From positions 1 through 13,769 of the forward strand of contig DFEA01000076.1 of assembly GCA_002368575.1 (NCBI GenBank): a stretch of DNA of 13,769 nucleotides, in the 5' to 3' direction. The stretch is from Lachnospiraceae bacterium UBA3814 (GTDB lineage Bacteria > Bacillota > Clostridia > Lachnospirales > Lachnospiraceae). The notes under the pieces were generated by a model. That model worked only from the letters and a program-made list of their open reading frames with translations, did not search any database and was not told where the DNA came from. Made by a program: the position numbers and the translations under genes. Within the stretch, counting starts at the first letter, position 1; every line of letters begins with the position of its first letter. Shown piece by piece: positions 1 to 6,305 of this stretch.

Positions 1-1
1 A

Positions 2-553
2 AAGCCTTTGAGGATATGGGGGATCGTGATCACGGTGTTCGGGCTCCTGTCCTCGACCTATATAATCACCGCTTCTCATATGTGGTTCGGTGATGTGCAT
101 GACCGAAGCCTCAGACAGGGGATATCCGCAATGGATTTTATGCGCAGAGGTGATAATGATTACTCTCTTGAATGGGGAGCGATAGAATACTTAAACGCGG
201 TCGGCGACCGGCATATAAATATTGTTGAAGCCGGAGGGACAAGCTATCAGCCGGACTGCAAGCTGTCTGTCTTTACCGGAGCAAATACCGTGATAGGGTG
301 GTATGTACATGAATGGCTCTGGAGGAACGATCCTGAGATCGTCGGAGAGCGTACTCAGGAGGTAAGGCTTTTTTACGAAGGCGGAGACAGGGAATACTGC
401 AGGGATTTTATTGACAGGTACAAAGTGCAGTATATCTACGTCGGACCCCGCGAGTACAACTACTACGCCGTGCTGCCTGAGGGCTTTCTGGAATATGCGG
501 ATACGGTCTGGGCGGATGGGGCATATATGCTTTTGAAGGTAAGGGATAAGTGA
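2..553 (+). CDS. C-terminal part of a YYY-type (DUF2298-like) multi-pass membrane protein, 5' end outside window
   Basis: The reading frame is open to the left edge, so only the last ~183 residues are present and the true start lies upstream. The fragment opens with a hydrophobic stretch (about residues 3-23) that reads as the last membrane helix, followed by a soluble C-terminal tail. The tail carries features I associate with the C-terminus of the YYY/DUF2298 family of predicted GT-C-like membrane proteins: EAGGTSYQ, a TGANTVIGW stretch, HEWLWRN, and near the end KVQYIYVGPREYNYY. Family members are large membrane proteins of unproven function, often suspected of sugar transfer from lipid carriers. 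The stop codon overlaps the next gene's start, so it is probably the upstream gene of the VWA-MoxR operon. The family call rests on remembered motifs. An unrelated GT-C glycosyltransferase tail is the main alternative. Confidence 0.75.
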   Translation, partial: KPLRIWGIVITVFGLLSSTYIITASHMWFGDVHDRSLRQGISAMDFMRRGDNDYSLEWGAIEYLNAVGDRHINIVEAGGTSYQPDCKLSVFTGANTVIGWYVHEWLWRNDPEIVGERTQEVRLFYEGGDREYCRDFIDRYKVQYIYVGPREYNYYAVLPEGFLEYADTVWADGAYMLLKVRDK

Positions 554-1866
554 TGCCGGAAGGGCGCTTAAGCGAACAGGAAAAAAAGACAGATGAGCTT
601 GCAAGGCGGCTTCTCGGGCTTGCAAGAGACAGCATCATCGTAAATATGCGTTTTATGGACGTTGCGGTGAGCAGGCTTCCGGCCGTAAAAAAGGAAGGAC
701 TGTCCGGGGTCGCAAGCGACAACGCGCATTTCTATTATGATCCCGGCCATATACTGAGGCGATATGCCGCGGAGACCGGCTCAGCCGCAAGAATGTATCT
801 TCATTCTATTTTCCATCATGTTTTCAGCCACAGCTTCGGCTACGGGAAGCTTAAGGAGGAAATATGGGATCTGTCCTGCGACATAGCGGTAGAAAATATC
901 ATTATGGAGCTGGATCTGTCCGGCTTCTCCCTGTCTGACGACGACCAAAGGAATATCAGGCTAAAGGGGCTGAAAAAAGGAGTTGAAAAAATGACCGCCG
1001 AGAGGATCTACAGGTATTTTCTCGTAAATCCTCCGGCAAGGTCTGACGAGTTGGAATTAAGAGAGCTCTTTGCCCAGGACAGGCATATATATTGGAAGGA
1101 ACAGGAGCGCCTTGAGATATCGGAAAAGGAATGGCTTAAGATAAACGAGAGGATCAAGGCTGATATCAGGACGTTTTCCAAAAATTCAAGACATTCCGAG
1201 AGCCTTCTTAAGAATCTTAATGAGGCGGCCAGGGAGAGATATGATTACGGAAAGCTGCTTGAAAGATTTCTGGTATCCGGTGAGGAGCTGTCGGTCAGCG
1301 AGGATGAATTTGATTATATATATTATACCTACGGGCTTTCGCGTTACGGGAACATGCCGCTTATAGAGCCTCTGGAATACAGGGACGTAAGGAAGGTCAG
1401 GGAGATAGCCATCGTTCTGGATACCTCGGCCTCCTGCAGGGGGGATATCATCAGAAGCTTTTTGGAAAAGACCTGTAATATCCTGAGAAGCAGCGAGAAC
1501 TTCTTCAGAAAGATAAATATTCATATCATACAGTGCGACAATGAGGTGCACCAGGATACAAAGATAGAATCCCGGGCCGACTTTGATGCCTTCATAAGGA
1601 AGGGGAAGCTTATAGGCTACGGGGGAACGGATTTCAGGCCGGCTATAAGGTACGTGGACAGTCTCATTGAAAAGGGAGAATTTCAGAATTTCAAGGGGCT
1701 GATATATTTTACCGACGGCTACGGGATATACCCTTCAAAGGCTCCCGATTATGACTGCATGTTTGCCTTTGCGGCAGAGGACGACAGGAAGCCTAAGACG
1801 CCATGGTGGGTAATACCGGTGGTCCTTGATATTAATGAGCTAGAGGCGGAAGAGAACAGGGAGTGA
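553..1866 (+). CDS. VWA-like domain protein with degenerate metallopeptidase N-terminal domain (DUF2201/COG3864-like)
   Basis: About 437 residues, soluble, no signal peptide. I chose ATG 553 because AAGGGA at 541-546 sits 6 bases upstream; a GTG at 550 is the alternative. The N-terminal half contains HSIFHHVFSH (residues 84-93), aligned with the HExxH-type helix of the DUF2201 predicted metallopeptidase domain. The catalytic glutamate is replaced by serine, so peptidase activity is unlikely although metal binding may persist. The C-terminal third is a VWA fold with a complete MIDAS: DTSAS at 290-294, Thr359 in GGTDF and Asp388 in FTDGYG. MIDAS sites bind Mg2+ and a ligand acidic residue. The start overlaps the upstream stop (TGATG), and the next gene begins within or just after this one's stop. 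Paired with the MoxR ATPase, it is probably the adaptor or effector arm of an AAA+ remodelling machine. The actual target is unknown. Confidence 0.85.
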   Translation: MPEGRLSEQEKKTDELARRLLGLARDSIIVNMRFMDVAVSRLPAVKKEGLSGVASDNAHFYYDPGHILRRYAAETGSAARMYLHSIFHHVFSHSFGYGKLKEEIWDLSCDIAVENIIMELDLSGFSLSDDDQRNIRLKGLKKGVEKMTAERIYRYFLVNPPARSDELELRELFAQDRHIYWKEQERLEISEKEWLKINERIKADIRTFSKNSRHSESLLKNLNEAARERYDYGKLLERFLVSGEELSVSEDEFDYIYYTYGLSRYGNMPLIEPLEYRDVRKVREIAIVLDTSASCRGDIIRSFLEKTCNILRSSENFFRKINIHIIQCDNEVHQDTKIESRADFDAFIRKGKLIGYGGTDFRPAIRYVDSLIEKGEFQNFKGLIYFTDGYGIYPSKAPDYDCMFAFAAEDDRKPKTPWWVIPVVLDINELEAEENRE

Positions 1867-1871
1867 GTGCA

Positions 1872-3365
1872 ATGAACATAAAGCAGGCAAAGGAATATAT
1901 TGAACAGACTGTACGGATATATTTAAAAAAGGATGAGCTGTCAGACTATGTAATACCGGTGGTAAGGCAGCGTCCGATATTTATGCTCGGGGCCCCCGGC
2001 GTGGGAAAGACCGCCATAATGGAGCAGATAGCAGAGGAGCTCTCCATTGCCCTTGTTTCCTATTCGATGACTCATCATACACGACAGTCGGCTATAGGTC
2101 TTCCCTTCATTAAGAAGCAGATATACGACGGGAAGGAGTTTGACGTCACCGAGTATACCATGAGCGAGATCATAGCCTCCGTGTACGAGACCATGGAGGA
2201 AAGCGGGATCAAAGAGGGCATACTGTTCCTTGATGAGATAAACTGCGTTTCCGAGACACTTGCTCCGTCAATGCTTCAGTTTCTGCAGTACAAGGTCTTC
2301 GGCAGGCATAAGGTCCCCGAGGGATGGGTAATAGTAACCGCGGGAAATCCTCCCGAATACAACAGGGCGGTGAGGGAGTTTGATGTGGCTGTGCTTGACA
2401 GGCTGAAGGTCTTAAACGTTGAACCGGATTATTCTGTTTTCAGGGAATATGCGCTTGAGCAGGGGCTTCATCCTGCCATAGTAAGCTTCTTAGATATGAA
2501 GAGGGACTGCTTCTACAGGATAGAGAATACGGTGGGCGGACGTTCCTATGTGACGGCAAGAGGCTGGGAGGATCTTTCGGATATAATAAAGCTGTATGAG
2601 GAAGAAGGGCTCAAGGCGGATGATACGCTGATAGGGCAATATATAAATAATGAAGGCGTCGTAAGGGAATTCGACGCATATTATGATCTTTATAATAAGT
2701 ACAGACGGGATTACCGGATAAATGAAATACTTAAAGGGCAGGCTCCCGCCGCCGTAACGGAAAGAGCGAAAAAGGCTTCCTTCGATGAGAGGCTTTCTCT
2801 GCTTTCAATGCTTATGGACAGGCTCAGGCAGGATATTAAGGATAATATCCTGAGGCTTGATTACGTTGCCCTTCCGGCTGCGGCACTAAAGTCCATGGAA
2901 GGGCTTTCCGGAAGGGAGCTTATCGACGCGATAGAGGGTGCGGCCGGGGAAAACAGGAAGAGGCTCTCCGCACTTAAGCGGGCAGGGGCCCTTTCAAAGG
3001 ATGAGGAGCACAAGCTTAAAAGAGCCGTAAGGCTGCTTGAGGACATGAAGAAAAAGCTGCTTGACAGCGAGCCCGACTTTGAAAACCTGAAAAGCCTCTA
3101 TAACTCGGAGGTTGAAAGGCTCAGAACGGAGAGCGGTAAGACGGCGGACAGGCTCCACAATCTGTTTGTATTTGCGGAGCAGGCGTTTGCTGAGGGCAAT
3201 GAGCTTCTGATCCTTGTGACGGAGCTTACCGTCAACCCTTATACCTCCAGGTTCATTGCACGCTTCGGAAGCGCTGATTATGAGAGGCACCAGAAGGAGC
3301 TGATGATAACAGAACGGCAGGTTGATATGCAGAAGCAGGCAAGGGAGCTGTTAAATAACATATGA
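1872..3365 (+). CDS. MoxR-type AAA+ ATPase
   Basis: About 497 residues from ATG 1872, which has AGGGAG at 1858-1863 with an 8-base spacer. A GTG at 1863 overlapping the previous stop is possible but lacks a well-placed ribosome binding site. The AAA+ core has Walker A GAPGVGKT (40-47), Walker B LFLDEIN (118-124), sensor-1 Asn159 in TAGNPPE and a candidate arginine finger Arg177 in LDRLK. The substrate-gating segment THHTRQSAIGLP before Walker B resembles MoxR/RavA ATPases. The C-terminal ~180 residues are strongly helical and charged, probably coiled coil, and are longer than in minimal MoxR proteins. MoxR ATPases form hexamers and act with VWA partners as chaperones for complex assembly or metal insertion. 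The VWA gene immediately upstream and the ATGA overlap with the LRR gene downstream fit stoichiometric co-expression. Substrate unknown. Confidence 0.9.
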   Translation: MNIKQAKEYIEQTVRIYLKKDELSDYVIPVVRQRPIFMLGAPGVGKTAIMEQIAEELSIALVSYSMTHHTRQSAIGLPFIKKQIYDGKEFDVTEYTMSEIIASVYETMEESGIKEGILFLDEINCVSETLAPSMLQFLQYKVFGRHKVPEGWVIVTAGNPPEYNRAVREFDVAVLDRLKVLNVEPDYSVFREYALEQGLHPAIVSFLDMKRDCFYRIENTVGGRSYVTARGWEDLSDIIKLYEEEGLKADDTLIGQYINNEGVVREFDAYYDLYNKYRRDYRINEILKGQAPAAVTERAKKASFDERLSLLSMLMDRLRQDIKDNILRLDYVALPAAALKSMEGLSGRELIDAIEGAAGENRKRLSALKRAGALSKDEEHKLKRAVRLLEDMKKKLLDSEPDFENLKSLYNSEVERLRTESGKTADRLHNLFVFAEQAFAEGNELLILVTELTVNPYTSRFIARFGSADYERHQKELMITERQVDMQKQARELLNNI

Positions 3366-4237
3366 TATTATACGATGAAGCCTCAGGTCTTTACTATGAG
3401 AAGATCGGCGACGACAGAGCATCCATTACGGACACGGATAAAAAAATAACGGACATAACTATTCCCGAAAGGATTAATGACGCATCCGTTACCGAAATCA
3501 GGAAGAAGGCGTTTCTGGGCTGCAAGCAGCTAAAGAGCGTAGGTCTTCCGGATGCCGTTGAAAAGGTAGGAGACTGGGCGTTTGCTCATTGCGACGCATT
3601 GAAGGATATCCGCATACCGCGCACATGCACCTTCGGACAGGGTGTCTTCAAGAACGACAATAGCCTGACAGGCATTGCCGTTACGGGACGGAGCGAGGCC
3701 TCGGCAAGGCTCCTTGCAAAGGCGGTAACGGTAATGGATGCCGAATACCTTCTGGATGCTGAAAACGCGGGAAGCAGAGAGTGGTTTGGCAGATGGGACC
3801 AGAAGCTTGAGAGCATACTTGAGCTGGCGGACGACGATGGCTATCATCTCTATGTGCTCTGCGGAGAAGAGGATCTGCATTTTGATTATGAGGAATATCT
3901 GGAATTCAACAGAAGGAAAAAGGCAGGCCTTTGTATGCTGAGGCTTCTTTATGACGAGGAGCTTCACGAGGACCTGAGAGAAAGGATCACCTCCTATGTC
4001 ACGGCTCATTCGGTGGGAAGGGGATCAGAGGCATCGTGGAAATATATACTTTCCGAGCATGGGGATGATATTGAGTATTACAGGCTCCTTAAGGAAACGG
4101 GGGGGATCGGTCAGGATAATCTTGAAATGGCCCTGAACGGGCTGTCTGACAGGCATGCCCAGGCCAAGGCGTTTTTGATCAATTCCTTTAATACCGGGAA
4201 TAAGACAGAGAGCTTTTTTGACACACTGATGCTGTAG
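3362..4237 (+). CDS. Leucine-rich-repeat (BspA/LRR_5-type) protein with unassigned C-terminal domain
   Basis: 291 residues, no signal peptide or membrane segment, so cytoplasmic. It starts in an ATGA overlap with the MoxR stop. AGGGAG at 3342-3347 is 14 bases upstream, rather far, which suggests translational coupling. Residues ~31-110 hold three ~23-residue LRR_5 units, visible as the recurring pattern I-x-IP, then a V-x-x-I/V-G core, then AF-x-x-C-x-x-L (KKAFLGCKQL, DWAFAHCDAL, QGVFKNDNSL). These form a small protein-binding solenoid. Residues ~120-291 are helical and acidic or aromatic-rich, with the segments YEEYLEFNRRKKAG and YILSEHGDDIEYYRLL. I recognise no family there. BspA-type repeats are usually found in secreted surface proteins, so a cytoplasmic copy fused to a helical domain inside a MoxR-VWA operon is notable. 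It may serve as a recognition subunit; that is inference. Confidence 0.8.
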   Translation: MILYDEASGLYYEKIGDDRASITDTDKKITDITIPERINDASVTEIRKKAFLGCKQLKSVGLPDAVEKVGDWAFAHCDALKDIRIPRTCTFGQGVFKNDNSLTGIAVTGRSEASARLLAKAVTVMDAEYLLDAENAGSREWFGRWDQKLESILELADDDGYHLYVLCGEEDLHFDYEEYLEFNRRKKAGLCMLRLLYDEELHEDLRERITSYVTAHSVGRGSEASWKYILSEHGDDIEYYRLLKETGGIGQDNLEMALNGLSDRHAQAKAFLINSFNTGNKTESFFDTLML

Positions 4238-4280
4238 AAGAGAGGAAGGACCGTTAAAGCTATCGGTTACAGGAAGGGAT

Positions 4281-4475
4281 ATGGCAGAGCAGGACTGTTT
4301 TAAGGAGGCGCTTCAGAATTTTTCGAGAGATTTTGCCTATGGCGGCGCCATAAGGCACCTGGTGGACAGGGGATATGATGCCGCAAGGATAATCAGTGAA
4401 ATGAAGTATCCGCTTCCTGAGGAAGCGGTGGTAAGAATGGTGGAGGCCGCAAAAAAATCATTAGAAAAAAAATGA
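4281..4475 (+). CDS. Small conserved-looking helical protein, function unknown
   Basis: 64 residues, soluble and charged, starting 43 bases after the LRR gene stop. AGGAAGGG at 4271-4278 lies immediately before the ATG and gives a usable ribosome binding site. The sequence looks like three or four short amphipathic helices with turns at RGYDAAR and KYPLPEE. This resembles a compact helix-turn-helix-sized fold, but no DNA-binding signature is clear. Codon use and purine-rich composition match its neighbours, and no terminator separates it from the operon, so it is probably the last gene of the VWA-MoxR-LRR unit. A promoter for the next gene overlaps its 3' end. I cannot assign a function. A regulator or an assembly partner of the ATPase are both possible. 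Confidence 0.65.
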   Translation: MAEQDCFKEALQNFSRDFAYGGAIRHLVDRGYDAARIISEMKYPLPEEAVVRMVEAAKKSLEKK

Positions 4476-4490
4476 GTTTTAGTTTATAAT
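4461..4490 (+). promoter_or_regulatory. Putative sigma-A-type promoter for the CarD-family gene
   Basis: A perfect TATAAT at 4485-4490 lies 18 bases after TTAGAA (4461-4466), a weak -35. The region is flanked by A-rich tracts that could act as an UP element. The predicted transcript start near 4497 leaves a leader of about 53 bases. The -10 is convincing; the -35 matches consensus poorly. Confidence 0.5.
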
Positions 4491-4549
4491 TTAGATAAGA
4501 AGAAAATATCCGTTATCCGTATCATTCTTGAATAGAAAGGTGGTGTTGT

Positions 4550-5080
4550 ATGTTTCAAAAAGACGATATGGTCGTTTACGGCAGTCAGAGTGTTTGCCGG
4601 ATAGTAAATATAGGGACTCTGTCCATGTCAATGATAGACAGGAAGAAAAAATATTACACTCTGAAGCCGATCTACCAGCGCGATTCGGTCGTATATGTAC
4701 CCGTTGACAGTGAAAAACCCGTGATGCGGCCTGTGATCACGAAGGAACAGGCACAGAAGCTTATTAAGAATATACCGAACATCAAGGCCGCCTGGATCGA
4801 GAAAGAGGTCGAAAGAGAACAGGAATATAAAAAGGCGATCTCCTCCTGTGATCCTGAACAGCTTATAATGATAATAAAAACACTTTACAGCCGTAAGAAG
4901 GCAAGGATAGAAGACGGCAAGAAGGTAACAGTCATAGATGAGAGATATTTTAAGATGGCTGAAAAGCAGCTCCACGAGGAGCTTGCCTATGCTCTGGAAA
5001 TACCTAAGGAGGAAATAGCCGATTATATAAGCGGGTATATGAATAAAAAACCGGCGAGACAGAAGCAGCCTAAGATATAA
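4550..5080 (+). CDS. CarD/CdnL-family transcriptional regulator
   Basis: 176 residues. ATG 4550 is preceded by AAAGGTGG at 4536-4543 with a 6-base spacer. Residues ~1-60 match the CdnL/TRCF RNA-polymerase-interacting domain: it opens with FQKDDMVVYGSQSVCRI and continues to YYTLKPIYQ and VYVPVD, the small Tudor-like barrel that binds the beta subunit of RNA polymerase. Residues ~75-165 form the helical C-terminal domain, with the family-like segments EYKKAISSCDP and LYSRKKAR. The protein ends in a basic tail (NKKPARQKQPKI) that could touch DNA. CarD-type proteins stabilise or modulate open promoter complexes at stable RNA and housekeeping promoters. The gene has its own promoter and no obvious operon partner. 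It may also transcribe toward the structured intergenic block downstream. Confidence 0.9.
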   Translation: MFQKDDMVVYGSQSVCRIVNIGTLSMSMIDRKKKYYTLKPIYQRDSVVYVPVDSEKPVMRPVITKEQAQKLIKNIPNIKAAWIEKEVEREQEYKKAISSCDPEQLIMIIKTLYSRKKARIEDGKKVTVIDERYFKMAEKQLHEELAYALEIPKEEIADYISGYMNKKPARQKQPKI

Positions 5081-5226
5081 TGATGCCGGAGAAGCCTGAA
5101 GTGCTTTTGTCGGTCGACTTATGATGATGTCAGGGTCAATAAACAGCGGACGTTCCTCCGATGGGGAGAGACGTCCGCTGTGCAGTTATTCGGACTTATG
5201 CCGCGCCTTCTGACGTCCGGCATCAT
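5080..5226. repeat. Intergenic block bounded by 11-bp inverted repeats, enclosing a second perfect hairpin
   Basis: ATGATGCCGGA at 5080-5090 is exactly complementary to TCCGGCATCAT at 5216-5226, and GAAG/CTTC can extend the stem past a 5-base bulge. Inside lies the perfect stem at 5143-5181. The block fills exactly the space between two convergent genes, and both outer arms touch their stop codons. It could be a folded 3' UTR, a small non-coding RNA or a remnant of a small palindromic element. No target-site duplication is evident at its ends. Confidence 0.5.
5143..5181. terminator. Strong hairpin between convergent genes, likely bidirectional terminator
   Basis: ACAGCGGACGT (5143-5153) pairs perfectly with ACGTCCGCTGT (5171-5181). 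The 17-base interior can form an additional CTCC/GGAG stem. It is placed between the convergent CarD and hydrolase genes, where a shared terminator is expected. Neither side has a strong U-tract: TTATT follows on the minus strand and GCAGTTATT on the plus strand. Termination efficiency is therefore uncertain. Confidence 0.55.
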
Positions 5227-6173
5227 CACATCAGCCGATCGACCATATCAAGGATAGCGTTCTTAAGCTGATCATCGGCATGGAAGGCCTGGGCATGTAC
5301 GGCATTCGGTACCGTAATGAGCTTTTTAACCGGACTGGGACAGGCCTCATAATTGGCATATACCATGTCAAAGGGTACGAAATCGTCAGCCTCCCCGTGA
5401 GCGAACAGAACGGGGATATTGCTCTGCTCCACTCCCTCTATGGGATTGCATTCATCCGGGTCGAAGCCGGCCTGCAGCTTTGCTGCCGTTCTGAACAGCT
5501 TATAGGAAACGGATGCGGGATAGTGATTATTCTCAAGGCTGTGAAGGAGCTCTCCCTTCAGAGTGGAATAACCGCAGTCCGCCACGGCGAAAACAACATT
5601 GTTGGGCAGGAGCTTTCCGCTCATGAGCATTACGGTAGCTGCTCCCATTGAGACTCCGTGAAGGATGATCTGAATCTCCTCGCCGAATTCCCTGCGCATG
5701 AATTTGAGCCAGCTCATGCAGTCCTCGCTCTCTTTGACACCAAAGGTAATGTATTTGCCCTCGCTCGCGCCGTGGGCCCTGTGGTCTATCATGAAGCAGT
5801 TGAAGCCCTGTGAATGATAAAAGCGTGAAATGGAATCAAATTCCCGGGTGCCGTAGCAGCGGTATCCGTGGATACAGAAAACGTACCGGTCAGACGGCTT
5901 TTCGGAAGGAAGAAAGGAGGCATGAAGCCTGAGCCCGTCCTCACTTGTTATATAATAATCCTTAAGCTCCTGGGAAAGAAGCCATTCGTGATCCTCTTTC
6001 CTTATACGGTCTATCTCCCTGTCAAGCTCTCTTTGGCCGGAAAGTTCTCCGTTTAACTGGTCCATGTTTGCGTTTCTGTTGCAGAGCTTATATAAGACCA
6101 GTTCTGAAAAGGCGGTTCCGGCCGCTCCGAGCGCAAGCCCGGATGAAAGAAAAAAATTGAATTTTTTTCCCAT
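5226..6173 (-). CDS. Membrane-anchored alpha/beta hydrolase
   Basis: 315 residues on the minus strand. The start is ATG with AAGGGA about 10 bases upstream. Residues ~7-28 form a hydrophobic N-terminal anchor or uncleaved signal, so the catalytic domain probably lies outside the membrane. Alpha/beta-hydrolase signatures are present in order: oxyanion-region HGY at 102-104, DHRAHGAS (130-137), nucleophile elbow GVSMG with Ser175, an acidic pair at GEADD (Asp263/264) before FVPFD, and His293 in AVHAQAF. The triad appears complete, so it should be an active serine hydrolase. The layout resembles the COG1073 group of esterase/peptidase-like proteins found across Bacillota. The substrate cannot be told from sequence. 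It is transcribed alone, converging on the CarD gene and diverging from the aldo/keto reductase. Confidence 0.88.
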   Translation of the reverse strand: MGKKFNFFLSSGLALGAAGTAFSELVLYKLCNRNANMDQLNGELSGQRELDREIDRIRKEDHEWLLSQELKDYYITSEDGLRLHASFLPSEKPSDRYVFCIHGYRCYGTREFDSISRFYHSQGFNCFMIDHRAHGASEGKYITFGVKESEDCMSWLKFMRREFGEEIQIILHGVSMGAATVMLMSGKLLPNNVVFAVADCGYSTLKGELLHSLENNHYPASVSYKLFRTAAKLQAGFDPDECNPIEGVEQSNIPVLFAHGEADDFVPFDMVYANYEACPSPVKKLITVPNAVHAQAFHADDQLKNAILDMVDRLM

Positions 6174-6211
6174 GATAAAAAATCCCTTCTTTGCTAATTG
6201 ATATAAAACTA

Positions 6212-6240
6212 TTGAAAATGATCAAATGTGATTATATCAT
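6212..6240 (+). promoter_or_regulatory. Putative sigma-A-type promoter for the aldo/keto reductase gene, with adjoining 10-bp palindrome
   Basis: TTGAAA (6212-6217) is followed after 17 bases by TATCAT (6235-6240). The predicted start is near 6247 and the leader about 59 bases. The perfect palindrome CATGTACATG at 6238-6247 covers the -10 edge and start site and could be an operator. On the opposite strand a TATAAT (6236-6231) could serve the divergent hydrolase gene, though its -35 is poor. Confidence 0.5.
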
Positions 6241-6305
6241 GTACATGGTCTATATTCCATAAAGGTTTTATAAAAAAACGATATCCGCGGGAAGGGAGCA
6301 TTCTG

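Noticed and set aside
3530..4009. 159-residue minus-strand frame in the LRR gene
   Set aside because: It is antisense to the LRR repeats and helical domain, with no start signals or domain.
5080..5226. Insertion sequence or MITE
   Set aside because: The terminal inverted repeats fit, but no flanking duplication or second copy is visible in the window, so it is kept only as an inverted-repeat block.
6228..6305. Upstream extension of the aldo/keto reductase from ATG 6228
   Set aside because: The segment lies across the putative -10 and leader, lacks a ribosome binding site and has no family-like residues; ATG 6306 has a well-spaced AAGGGAG.
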